12,997 nt of DNA from an uncultured Prevotellaceae bacterium (GTDB lineage Bacteria > Bacteroidota > Bacteroidia > Bacteroidales > Bacteroidaceae), in NCBI GenBank assembly GCA_937893145.1, contig CALBJW010000168.1:1-12997 (forward strand), read 5' to 3'. Below, one piece after another: positions 6,738 through 12,997 of this stretch. The position numbers and the translations under genes were made by a program. Each line of letters begins with the position of its first letter. Positions within the stretch are counted from its first letter, which is position 1. The notes below the pieces were generated by a model, which saw only the letters and a program-made list of their open reading frames with translations, ran no database searches and was not told the origin of the DNA.

Positions 6738-7490
6738 TAGCTGCTGAATGATTTCATTCATGTATGGAGGGATGAAGATGAGAGCGTTGAAAAGCATGTG
6801 AAGACCTACGGCATAGAAGAAGCCAAGATTGCGACGGAAGTAGGTGGCTGTCGTACCAAGCACGAACTGTGGTCCACAGCTCAAGACAGCGAATGGGTAG
6901 GCGTACCAAGGACACTGGAAGTTTAATACATGCAAAAGGGCGAAAACAATCACTGCTACCCAAGCACAGGTGGTGCCATAACGCTTTCCGAAGTTAGTGA
7001 CCTTCTCCTGAGACACCAAGAAGATTGGAGATGCCACAAGAAGGGGAACTGCCACCATGATAAGAACAAGATGTATGTTTTCTGCGGCGAACATACTTGC
7101 TGCACCTTCGCCATTAGGAATAGGCAACACCAAACGCAACACGTCGAACGCTATAACGAACAGGGCGATTGCAATTTGCCACCTCTTGTAGGACTGCCAC
7201 AAACGGAACATACATTCCTCGAGGAATGGTAATATAGCTATTATGAGTGCCAGCTGCGAGAAGGTTTCGTTCTTCATACTCTCTTTGAATTCGTCCGAAC
7301 GGAAAATGTTGTCAAACGGTATGTTGCATGTATTGCACAGGAGAGTTACCAGTGTTGCCAAGATGACAGCACAGATAAAATACTTGATAAGGTACTTGAT
7401 GCCTGTTACGATTGTAGTTTTCTTTGAGTCCTCAGACTGACATTCAGAAAGCATCCAGCTTGTCTGCTTGAAGAAGTTACTTGTTTTCAT
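6732..7490 (-). CDS. CPBP-family intramembrane protease (Abi/CAAX-type)
   Basis: A 252-residue protein with about seven hydrophobic segments and the three CPBP motifs: EECMFR (91-96; EExxxR with E91, E92, R96), FALLH (183-187; FxxxH with H187) and HMLFN (231-235; HxxxN with H231, N235). The family includes eukaryotic Rce1 CAAX proteases and bacterial glutamate-type membrane proteases, some linked to bacteriocin self-immunity. All catalytic positions are present, so activity is plausible. The substrate is unknown and no CAAX protein or bacteriocin gene is nearby. The ATG at 7490 is preferred to one 32 codons upstream, because a promoter (7515-7545) lies within that extension. The gene ends tail-to-tail with xth, overlapping it by six bases. 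Confidence 0.88.
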   Translation of the reverse strand: MKTSNFFKQTSWMLSECQSEDSKKTTIVTGIKYLIKYFICAVILATLVTLLCNTCNIPFDNIFRSDEFKESMKNETFSQLALIIAILPFLEECMFRLWQSYKRWQIAIALFVIAFDVLRLVLPIPNGEGAASMFAAENIHLVLIMVAVPLLVASPIFLVSQEKVTNFGKRYGTTCAWVAVIVFALLHVLNFQCPWYAYPFAVLSCGPQFVLGTTATYFRRNLGFFYAVGLHMLFNALIFIPPYMNEIIQQLS

Positions 7491-7514
7491 TGTTTTATTT
7501 TTCTTTTGACATTG

Positions 7515-7545
7515 CAAAGTTATGGTGTTTTTCATCGACAGCAAG
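7515..7545 (-). promoter_or_regulatory. Promoter of the CPBP protease gene
   Basis: On the minus strand CTTG (7545-7542) and TAACTTTG (7522-7515) are 19 nt apart, matching the Bacteroidota -33 TTTG / -7 TAnnTTTG layout. The -7 element ends 25 bases before the ATG at 7490. This is the best full promoter match in the window and supports the shorter start. Confidence 0.7.
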
Positions 7546-7561
7546 TGCTTACTATGAAAAC

Positions 7562-7600
7562 AAAGCGTACAAATTGTGAACTTCAAAACCTGTACGCTTT
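7562..7600. repeat. Inverted repeat with perfect 10-bp arms, upstream of the CPBP promoter
   Basis: AAAGCGTACA (7562-7571) and TGTACGCTTT (7591-7600) are perfect inverted arms with 19 nt between them. On the minus strand the second arm is followed by GTTTTC, so it could act as a terminator for transcripts coming from the esterase side. It also sits 17 bp upstream of the CPBP -33 element and could be an operator. The data do not decide between these. Confidence 0.55.
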
Positions 7601-7628
7601 ATTCATGAAATGTACAGAAAAATGACCT

Positions 7629-7694
7629 CAAACATACGGAAGATTAACCTCATTCTTGCGGAAGATTGACCACAAACTTGCGGAAGTTTGAGGT
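7629..7694. repeat. Three 22-bp tandem repeats with CGGAAG cores
   Basis: Units at 7629-7650, 7651-7672 and 7673-7694 share CGGAAG at exactly 22-bp spacing (7637, 7659, 7681) and similar flanks (CAnnCnTnCGGAAGnTT). A fourth core, CTTCCG at 7699-7704, is in opposite orientation. Copies have diverged outside the core. It is not a CRISPR array because there are no spacers between the units. Confidence 0.75.
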
Positions 7695-7704
7695 CAATCT
7701 TCCG
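7659..7704. repeat. 46-nt near-perfect palindrome
   Basis: CGGAAGATTGACC (7659-7671) pairs with GGTCAATCTTCCG (7692-7704). After a single A/A mismatch, CAAACTT (7673-7679) pairs with AAGTTTG (7684-7690) around a GCGG loop. That is 20 of 21 paired positions, the strongest hairpin in the window. An alternative partner exists: AAACATACGGAAGATT (7630-7645) is perfectly complementary to 7696-7711. T-rich sequence follows on both strands (TTTTT at 7709-7713 on plus; the complement of AAAAA at 7618-7622 further on minus), so bidirectional termination is possible. Confidence 0.8.
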
Positions 7705-7760
7705 TATGTTTTTGTCTATACAATAGGAGGATTATGGGATGTAGTCAACACGATTCAGGA

Positions 7761-8013
7761 CTAAGGGGGTTTTCCGAGGGGGGATTTTTGATTTTTGATT
7801 ATTTTATATCTTTATGAGAATCAGTAACATATCATGAAGCGGGGGGAAACTGGTTGATTATTTACTAAACTTTACTATATACCTATGTGTATAGACAGTT
7901 ATAGAAAAAAATCCCCCTTTTCCCCCCGCTTTTGTCATAACGACTTAGTAATTAGGTTGATAAGGAACTAAATTATGATTCAATTCCCCCCTTCGAAAAA
8001 CCCCCTTTTTAGG
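7761..8013. mobile_element. Possible non-autonomous element (MITE-like) with imperfect terminal inverted repeats
   Basis: The left end has GGGGG, TTTT, CCGA, GGGGGG (7765-7783). The right end, read in reverse, has GGGGG, TTTTT, CGAA, GGGGGG (8005-7986). These are inverted ends of about 20 bp differing by one indel and one or two substitutions. Inside lies a perfect 13-bp inverted repeat, AAGCGGGGGGAAA (7837-7849) with its complement at 7919-7931. TA dinucleotides flank both ends (CTAAGG and TTTAGG), which might be a target duplication. No transposase is encoded. Mobility is inference; termination or structural functions are alternatives. Confidence 0.35.
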
Positions 8014-8028
8014 AAAGGCGCACCTTTT

Positions 8029-9492
8029 CTACTTCTTTCTCTTCTTAGAAGATGCCTTCGACTTCACAACTGGAGCGGGCTGCTTAAGCTGTTCTGCTAC
8101 GAGTTCGGCAATGCGGACGACACCCTTCTCGTTTGGATGCACACCGTCCTTCATGATGAGTTCGCTCTTGCCTATGAATGGGGTGTAGAGGTCGAGGAAC
8201 TCGATGCGCTGCTTCTTGGCAAATGCCTTGTAGGCTGGGATGAGGAAGTTGGTGGTGATGGAATCGCGGATGTTGTATGGGTTCTGTGTGGAAGGGATTG
8301 GTGCGCAAAGCACGATGCGAGGATTTGTTGGCAGAGAGCGGAGCGAATCAACCATCTGTTGCAGGCAGTCGAGATAGTCCTTCTCAGCCTTGCCTTCCCA
8401 GTTCCAGTCCTTAGTATCGTTGGTTCCGAGTTTGATGACTGCCACATCTGGTTTCCACTGCAGACAAGCCTTCCACTCTGGTTCGTTCATGTATGGACGG
8501 TCGGCAGAGTTGGAGAGGGTGCGGGCACTATACCCGAAGTTCTTCACATCATAACATGCTCCGAGCATCTTGCCGAGCTGGGCTGGATATCCGAAGAACT
8601 GAGCCATGTCGATGCCGTGACCATCGGTGATGCTGTTGCCGATGCAAGCCACCTTGAGGGCTGAGGCATCAGGAAGGACGAGGTCGTTGAGCCACTGTGT
8701 GAGTTCTGCCTTCATGAGTTCGTGATACTTCCAAGTGGAACGGAATCCGAAGCCATGACCACCTGTTGGGTAACAGAAGAAGGAACAGTTGTTGCCGCCA
8801 CGACGCATAGCGTTGTAGTATGCAGCACCGTTAGTGGCTGGTGGTACCACCTTGTCATCGTTGGTGAGGATGAGGATGGCTGGAGGTGTGAGATGGCGAT
8901 GCACAGCCTGGTCACTACTCCACTCCTTGACGAGGCGTTCATCACTGCGTCCTTCGCCGAGGAAACCACGACAAGAACCTGCGTGAGAGATGCGTTCGTT
9001 CATCGAGATGACAGGATAGAAGAGGATGGAGAAGTCGGGACGCACATCGAGAGGTGCATGGGTTGACACAGCACTGGCGAGGTGTCCACCTGCCGAGAAG
9101 CCCTGAATACCAACATTGTGAGGGTTGATGTTCCACACACGGCAACTATCGCGCACGGTACGGATAGCGTTGTAGGCATCAGAGAGCGGTATGTTGCGGT
9201 CACCATTTGGCATACGGTACTTGAGCACGACGAGTGCTATGCCCTGAGCGTTGTAGAACTCAGCCCAGTCGTGTCCTTCGTGGTCCATGGCGAGGTGGGA
9301 GTAGCCACCACCCGGACAGTCCACGATGGCACGTCCATTGGCACGGGCTGCTGCCTCTGGCGTAGGGAGATAGACTGTGATTTCAGACTGTCCATCAGTT
9401 GAGTTCTTGAGCAAGAACTTGCGTGCTGTAGATTGTGCACTCGCCATGCTGAATGTGCAGAGCGATGCAAGTAGAAGAAGTAGTTTTTTCAT
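8029..9492 (-). CDS. Secreted two-domain esterase: alpha/beta-hydrolase plus SGNH hydrolase
   Basis: A 487-residue protein with a signal peptide (KK, then a leucine-rich core; cut expected after ASA at residue 19, leaving an N-terminal Gln, common in Bacteroidota). Residues about 35-270 form an alpha/beta-hydrolase of the acetyl-esterase type: oxyanion block CPGGGY (59-64), nucleophile GFSAGGH with S133, probable acid D213 (NDDKVVP) and H246 (GGHGFGF). Residues about 278-470 form an SGNH/GDSL hydrolase: block I GNSITDG with S287, G320, LGTND with N358, and DGVHPN with D449 and H452. Both catalytic sets look intact. Such pairs often remove acetyl or other acyl groups from plant polysaccharides, but the substrate here is not proven. 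A short basic tail (KSKASSKKRKK) ends the protein. It starts 13 nt after the kinase gene and is probably co-transcribed with it. Confidence 0.9.
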   Translation of the reverse strand: MKKLLLLLASLCTFSMASAQSTARKFLLKNSTDGQSEITVYLPTPEAAARANGRAIVDCPGGGYSHLAMDHEGHDWAEFYNAQGIALVVLKYRMPNGDRNIPLSDAYNAIRTVRDSCRVWNINPHNVGIQGFSAGGHLASAVSTHAPLDVRPDFSILFYPVISMNERISHAGSCRGFLGEGRSDERLVKEWSSDQAVHRHLTPPAILILTNDDKVVPPATNGAAYYNAMRRGGNNCSFFCYPTGGHGFGFRSTWKYHELMKAELTQWLNDLVLPDASALKVACIGNSITDGHGIDMAQFFGYPAQLGKMLGACYDVKNFGYSARTLSNSADRPYMNEPEWKACLQWKPDVAVIKLGTNDTKDWNWEGKAEKDYLDCLQQMVDSLRSLPTNPRIVLCAPIPSTQNPYNIRDSITTNFLIPAYKAFAKKQRIEFLDLYTPFIGKSELIMKDGVHPNEKGVVRIAELVAEQLKQPAPVVKSKASSKKRKK

Positions 9493-9505
9493 ATTTTTTT
9501 AATGA

Positions 9506-11155
9506 TTAGTAGTTGAACGTACTGCCTCCCGCAAATTCGCGGAGCAATGATGCTGGTGGCACTTGGTCGCCCGGTACAGGTGTGAAATACATAAGGAACT
9601 TGCGCAGGCGTGATGCCTCAGCGTATTCGGGTTCGCGTTCTGCAACTTGTTGGAGGAGAGGCATCACCTGTTCGCGCATCACACCGAGTTCGTAGAGCAA
9701 GGCACTGTTGAAGGTGGCATCAGCATACTCCTGGAATGGTGCTATCCACTTGTCCTCGCCTGCCGAAACGGAAGGGCAACGACGGATGGTGTCGAGGGCT
9801 GAGAAACCACGATGCTTGAAGTCACGCAGGATGCGGCGAAGGAGACGAATATCGACGGTTGGGATATAGTTGTGGTCGTCGAGTGCGATGGTGGTCATTG
9901 CAGACACATACACACGGTATTTCTGTTCCTCTGGTATCTGTTCGGAGAAGAGAGGGTTGAGTGCATGGTTGCCTTCAAGGATGACCACATCGTTTGGTCC
10001 TATCTTGAGCATCTTGCCCTCGAAGACACGTTCACCCTTCATGAAGTCGTAGCGTGGCAACTCTACCACCTCACCTCGAAGGAGTGCCTTCATCTGCAGA
10101 TTGAAGAAGTCAACATCTTCAGCGCCAATACATTCAAAGTCGTACTCACCGTTCTCGTCGAGAGGTGTATCGACACGATTCACAAAGTAGTCGTCGGTGG
10201 AGATGGTATGAGGATGCAGACCACAAGCCATGAGCAAGATGGCAAGTCGTTTGCTTGTGGTGGTCTTGCCCGAACTTGATGGACCAGCGATGAGGACTAT
10301 CTTTGCCTTGCGCTCCACAATCTCGTCGGCGATGTGCGAGAGCTTCTTCTCCTGGAGTGCCTCAGCTACATTGATAAGTTCGGTGGCACGACCATCCTGG
10401 ATGGCTTTGTTGAACTCGCCTGCGGTGCGCACACCAAGTATCTTCTGCCAGCGCTGATGCTCGAGGATGACTCCGAGCTGCTTCTTCTCGTGGACAAAGT
10501 CCTCAAGTCGAGCAGGGTCCTTCGACGATGGGATGCGAAGGAAGATGCCCTCGTTGAAGAGTTGCACATCGAAAAGATGGATGCGTCCTGTAGAACCGAG
10601 CAGACAACTATAGAAGTAGTCGATGGTGTCGCCCAAGCGGTAGTAGTAGGCATAGAGTTTGGTTTGGCTCTCAAGGAGTTGCACCTTACTCTCCATGCCC
10701 TTCGAACGGAAGAGGGCGATGGCATCCTCGATAGGACACTGCTCACGATGAATCTGCATGTCGGCATCGATAATCTGCTGCATACGCTCACGGATTTCCT
10801 TCACATCCTGCTTTGTGACAGGACGACCGATGTTGAGTTCGCAGTAGTAACCCTTGCTGATAGGAGCCTGGATGAAGAGTTTGCCGCCAGGGTACAGGTC
10901 CTCAATGGCTTTGGAGAGGATGAGGAAGAGGGTACGGGTATAGACACGCATACCCGAGAGGGATGTGAGGTCGAGAAACTCCACATCCTTGTTATTGTAG
11001 AATCGGTATTTCAGTCCCTGCACCTTGTTGTTGATGCGAGCACTTACTGGCCCATACTGCATCTCGAGACCTGATGCCTCGAACACATCCTGAAGGTTGC
11101 AGCCCTCAGGCATCTGGATGGACTTACCGTTGTTTTTGCAGCGTATTGTAATCAT
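9506..11155 (-). CDS. Nucleoside kinase (uridine kinase-like) with ThrRS-like N-terminal domains
   Basis: A 549-residue cytoplasmic protein. Residues 1-65 look like a TGS-type fold. About 66-220 resemble the second (editing-like) domain of threonyl-tRNA synthetase, including GGKLFIQAPISKGYYCEL (90-107), the counterpart of the GFYYDF region. From about 285 there is a P-loop kinase of the uridine kinase/phosphoribulokinase family: Walker A GPSSSGKT (291-298), STDDYF (319-324) with the catalytic-type Asp pair, PRYDF (367-371) and ILEGNHALN (392-400). This architecture is widespread in Bacteroidota and Firmicutes as a nucleoside kinase; phosphorylation of uridine or a related nucleoside is likely but not certain. 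It follows the HAD gene by 47 nt and precedes the esterase by 13 nt. Confidence 0.88.
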   Translation of the reverse strand: MITIRCKNNGKSIQMPEGCNLQDVFEASGLEMQYGPVSARINNKVQGLKYRFYNNKDVEFLDLTSLSGMRVYTRTLFLILSKAIEDLYPGGKLFIQAPISKGYYCELNIGRPVTKQDVKEIRERMQQIIDADMQIHREQCPIEDAIALFRSKGMESKVQLLESQTKLYAYYYRLGDTIDYFYSCLLGSTGRIHLFDVQLFNEGIFLRIPSSKDPARLEDFVHEKKQLGVILEHQRWQKILGVRTAGEFNKAIQDGRATELINVAEALQEKKLSHIADEIVERKAKIVLIAGPSSSGKTTTSKRLAILLMACGLHPHTISTDDYFVNRVDTPLDENGEYDFECIGAEDVDFFNLQMKALLRGEVVELPRYDFMKGERVFEGKMLKIGPNDVVILEGNHALNPLFSEQIPEEQKYRVYVSAMTTIALDDHNYIPTVDIRLLRRILRDFKHRGFSALDTIRRCPSVSAGEDKWIAPFQEYADATFNSALLYELGVMREQVMPLLQQVAEREPEYAEASRLRKFLMYFTPVPGDQVPPASLLREFAGGSTFNY

Positions 11156-11159
11156 AATG

Positions 11160-11194
11160 TTATAAGTTATAAATTATAAGTTATAAGTTATGAG
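11160..11194. repeat. Heptanucleotide tandem repeat (TTATAAG)5 before the kinase gene
   Basis: Five successive 7-mers, TTATAAG, TTATAAA, TTATAAG, TTATAAG, TTATGAG, fill most of the gap between the HAD stop and the kinase start at 11155. Two copies have single changes. On the coding strand the repeat lies in the leader of the kinase, ending about five bases before its ATG. Copy number could vary by slippage, which would alter leader length but not reading frame. Confidence 0.8.
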
Positions 11195-11202
11195 TTGAGG
11201 GG

Positions 11203-11979
11203 TTAGAGTTGTGGGGTATGGGTTAGGAGGGCAGCAAGTTCTTGCCACCACTCGGCAAGTTCGTGCATGGAGTGGAAGAGGAGGTTTGCGCCTTCGCCCA
11301 GGAGGACTTCATCATCGAGTGGACCAGTGTTTACGGCAATGGTGAAGACTCCCGCTGCTACGCCTGCCTGCACTCCGAGAGGAGCATTCTCAATGACAAT
11401 GAAGTTATTGGGAGTAAAGGACTTGCCCTCATGCTTCTCAAACTTCTTCATACCCATGAGGTAAGGCTCCGGATTAGGTTTGCCATACTTCACATCGAAG
11501 GCTGTGACCATGAGTTCTGGACTGAAGATGTCGGGGAAATTGCGGTTGAGACGGTCGAGGAGTGTCTTCTGTCCCGAACCTGTGACTACCATCGGCACCA
11601 CCCCACTCGCCTTCACGCCCTGAAGCACCTCAAGTGCACTCGGCATTCGTACCGCTTTAGGAAGGGAATTGAAGAGGTCGGACTTGTACTTGTACATCTC
11701 CTGAACCTCGTCCTCAGTGGCAGTAGTGCCAAACATTCTCTGTTTCACGATGTTAATAGTGCCTGCTCCGGTGCGGCCCTCGTGCATGTATGCCTCCTTT
11801 TCGGTGAAGTCGGAATAACCGAAATGTTGCATCGTCTCGTACCACGACTTGGCATGGTTCTTCATGGAGTCGAAGAGCACTCCATCCATGTCGAACATGG
11901 CAGCACGAAGGTCCATTCGCTCGTATCCTTTCTCCGAAAGATAGTGTTTTATTGCTTGCTGAATTTGTTCTTTATTCAT
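11203..11979 (-). CDS. HAD-superfamily phosphatase / phosphomutase (beta-PGM-like)
   Basis: A 258-residue cytoplasmic protein of the HAD subfamily IA type. Motif I is FDMDGVLFDS with nucleophile D30 and acid/base D32. The helical cap occupies about 40-105. Motif II is VVTGSG (131-136), motif III the lysine of KYGKPNPEPY (K167), and motif IV VIENAPLGVQAG with E197. The GKPxPxxY and EDS/ENAxxGxxAG patterns are typical of beta-phosphoglucomutase and sugar-phosphate phosphatases. The exact substrate is unknown. The start at 11979 is chosen because the longer reading frame to 12192 crosses the divergent promoter region and runs into lysS. A 25-residue N-terminal extension precedes motif I. It is the first gene of a probable HAD-kinase-esterase unit. 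Confidence 0.88.
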   Translation of the reverse strand: MNKEQIQQAIKHYLSEKGYERMDLRAAMFDMDGVLFDSMKNHAKSWYETMQHFGYSDFTEKEAYMHEGRTGAGTINIVKQRMFGTTATEDEVQEMYKYKSDLFNSLPKAVRMPSALEVLQGVKASGVVPMVVTGSGQKTLLDRLNRNFPDIFSPELMVTAFDVKYGKPNPEPYLMGMKKFEKHEGKSFTPNNFIVIENAPLGVQAGVAAGVFTIAVNTGPLDDEVLLGEGANLLFHSMHELAEWWQELAALLTHTPQL

Positions 11980-12003
11980 TAGTGAAATATCTATTACAGT
12001 GTG

Positions 12004-12011
12004 CAAAGGTA
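12004..12011 (-). promoter_or_regulatory. Promoter -7 element of the HAD-kinase-esterase unit
   Basis: TACCTTTG on the minus strand, followed by CAC, lies 24 bases before the HAD start codon at 11979 and fits TAnnTTTG. About 19 nt upstream only a TTCG is found, a weak -33 match. The position supports the 11979 start. Confidence 0.6.
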
Positions 12012-12096
12012 AGCAAAAATAAACGAAAAGCGAAGGAGAGGGGCGAAAAAACCAAAATTCTTTACTATTCATTCCTCTTTCTTGATGAAAAATTCG

Positions 12097-12104
12097 TACC
12101 TTTG
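12097..12104 (+). promoter_or_regulatory. Promoter -7 element of lysS
   Basis: TACCTTTG on the plus strand, 30 bases before the lysS ATG at 12135, fits TAnnTTTG. It has the same sequence as the -7 element of the divergent HAD promoter about 90 bp away. GTAC at 12096-12099 and 12104-12107 makes a small palindrome over it. No strong -33 element is seen. Confidence 0.6.
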
Positions 12105-12134
12105 TACCAAAATATATAATAAAAAGAAGAAAAT

Positions 12135-12997
12135 ATGAATGTACTTGAACTTTCCGAACAGGAAATACAGCGCCGCAGCAACCTGCAGGCACTTAAGGAT
12201 ATGGGCATCGAGCCTTATCCAGCAGCAGAATACCCAACAAACGCTTTTTCTACAGATATCATAAATGAATTTGTTGACCTTCCAGTTATCGGCAAGGATG
12301 AAGAAGGCAATGATGTACGCGAAGCAGCCACTCCAGAGAACTCACGCGTGGTGAGCATCGCAGGTCGTATCATGGGCCGCCGCATCATGGGTAAGGCTGG
12401 TTTTGCAGAACTTCAAGACTCGAAGGGACGCATCCAGGTGTATGTGCAGCGCGACGCTATCTGTCCAGATGAGAACAAGGACCTCTACAATGTAGTGTTC
12501 AAGAAGCTTCTCGACCTCGGCGACTTCATCGGTGTGAAGGGTTATGTGTTCCGCACAAAGACTGGCGAGATAAGTGTTCATGCACAGGAACTCACCTTGC
12601 TGTCGAAGAGCCTTAAGCCGCTGCCAATAGTAAAATATAAGGACGGTGTAGCATACGACAAGTTCGACGATCCGGAACTCCGTTATCGTCAGCGCTATGT
12701 TGATTTGGTTGTCAATGATGGCGTAAAGGAAACATTCCTCAAGCGTGCTCAGATTCTTCGCACTATGCGTCAGGTATTTGATGAGGCAGGCTTCACTGAA
12801 GTTGAGACTCCTATATTGCAGCAAATCGCTGGTGGCGCAAGCGCTCGTCCGTTTATCACACATCACAATGCGCTCAACGTTGATTTGTATCTTCGCATCG
12901 CAACGGAACTTTATCTGAAGCGACTCATCGTGGGCGGCTTTGAAGGCGTTTATGAAATCGGCCGTAACTTCCGTAACGAGGGTATGGACAGAAGTCA
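12135..12997 (+). CDS. lysS: Lysyl-tRNA synthetase, N-terminal part (cut by window edge)
   Basis: The frame is open from the ATG at 12135 to the right edge (287 full codons). This class II synthetase charges tRNA-Lys with lysine. After an N-terminal stretch starting MNVLELSEQE, the OB-fold anticodon-binding domain runs about 70-160 (VSIAGRIMGRRIMGKAGFAEL, then GRIQVYVQRD). The catalytic core begins with the linker and motif 1 area KYKDGVAYDKFDDPELRYRQRY (about 175-196), followed by VETPILQ, GGASARPF, LYLRIATELYLKRL and the motif 2 start YEIGRNFRNEGMDRS at the edge. The remaining part of motif 2 and motif 3 are outside. The ATG follows an A-rich leader without a Shine-Dalgarno sequence. It is divergent from the HAD gene. 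Confidence 0.96.
   Translation, partial: MNVLELSEQEIQRRSNLQALKDMGIEPYPAAEYPTNAFSTDIINEFVDLPVIGKDEEGNDVREAATPENSRVVSIAGRIMGRRIMGKAGFAELQDSKGRIQVYVQRDAICPDENKDLYNVVFKKLLDLGDFIGVKGYVFRTKTGEISVHAQELTLLSKSLKPLPIVKYKDGVAYDKFDDPELRYRQRYVDLVVNDGVKETFLKRAQILRTMRQVFDEAGFTEVETPILQQIAGGASARPFITHHNALNVDLYLRIATELYLKRLIVGGFEGVYEIGRNFRNEGMDRS

Larger units (their letters stand above)
7491..8028. other. Gene-free stretch between the esterase and CPBP genes
   Basis: No credible coding frame or RNA gene is seen in these 538 bases. From the CPBP side outward they hold the CPBP promoter, an inverted repeat with 10-bp arms (7562-7600), a 22-bp repeat and palindrome block (7623-7711), and a G/C-tract block with nested inverted repeats (7761-8013). 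The esterase transcript would run into this region, so one or more of the hairpins may end it. The density of inverted repeats is far higher than in the other gaps of the window. Confidence 0.7.

Noticed and set aside
7491..7586. Upstream ATG giving a 32-residue longer CPBP protease
   Set aside because: A full -33/-7 promoter match lies at 7515-7545 inside that extension, so transcription should start downstream of it.
7629..7694. CRISPR-like array
   Set aside because: Three 22-bp units directly abut with no spacers, they diverge from each other, and no cas gene is in the window.
7913..8005. G-quadruplex on the minus strand from four G-tracts
   Set aside because: The middle loop would be about 58 nt, too long for a convincing intramolecular quadruplex; nested inverted repeats explain the tracts better.
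7975..8664. Plus-strand reading frame of 229 residues
   Set aside because: It lies opposite the SGNH domain of the esterase, whose catalytic motifs show the minus strand is the coding one.
11980..12192. Upstream ATG giving a 71-residue longer HAD protein
   Set aside because: The extension crosses both divergent promoters and overlaps the lysS start; the extra residues show no family similarity.
12342..12866. Minus-strand reading frame of 174 residues
   Set aside because: It lies wholly inside lysS in the opposite direction and its translation matches no recognisable protein.

Overview
The window looks like a chromosomal piece of a Bacteroidales bacterium, most likely Prevotella or a close relative. 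Three things point there: promoter -7 elements of the form TAnnTTTG in front of most transcription units, A-rich leaders without Shine-Dalgarno sequences, and proteins (LysS, the rhamnose enzymes, the nucleoside kinase) that read like Bacteroidales versions. Genus and species are inferred, not shown.

Layout. Positions 1-4476 (minus strand) hold an L-rhamnose catabolic operon, transcribed kinase (rhaB) - isomerase (rhaA) - MFS permease - aldolase (rhaD, cut by the left edge). Together these import L-rhamnose and convert it through L-rhamnulose and L-rhamnulose-1-phosphate to dihydroxyacetone phosphate and L-lactaldehyde. The kinase-isomerase-permease-aldolase order resembles the rha operon described in Bacteroides thetaiotaomicron. 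Upstream on the same strand is a membrane acyltransferase (4624-5796). A short divergent promoter region with 20-bp tandem repeats separates it from xth (exodeoxyribonuclease III, plus strand, 5985-6737). The end of xth overlaps the end of a convergent CPBP-family membrane protease gene (6732-7490).

Positions 7491-8028 form the only long gene-free stretch. It holds the CPBP promoter, several inverted repeats including a 46-nt near-perfect palindrome built on 22-bp repeats, and a G/C-tract block of about 250 bp with imperfect terminal inverted repeats that may be a non-autonomous mobile element remnant.

Positions 8029-11979 (minus strand) look like a three-gene unit: a HAD-family phosphatase/phosphomutase, a nucleoside (uridine-like) kinase with a threonyl-tRNA-synthetase-like N-terminus, and a secreted two-domain esterase (alpha/beta-hydrolase plus SGNH hydrolase). 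Divergent from it, lysS (plus strand) starts at 12135 and runs off the right edge.

The genes are mostly recognisable metabolic and housekeeping genes. I found no clear new multigene system. The most unusual signals are non-coding: a compact G-quadruplex motif five bases before the rhaA start codon, overlapping a competing hairpin, and the repeat-rich 7559-8013 region.
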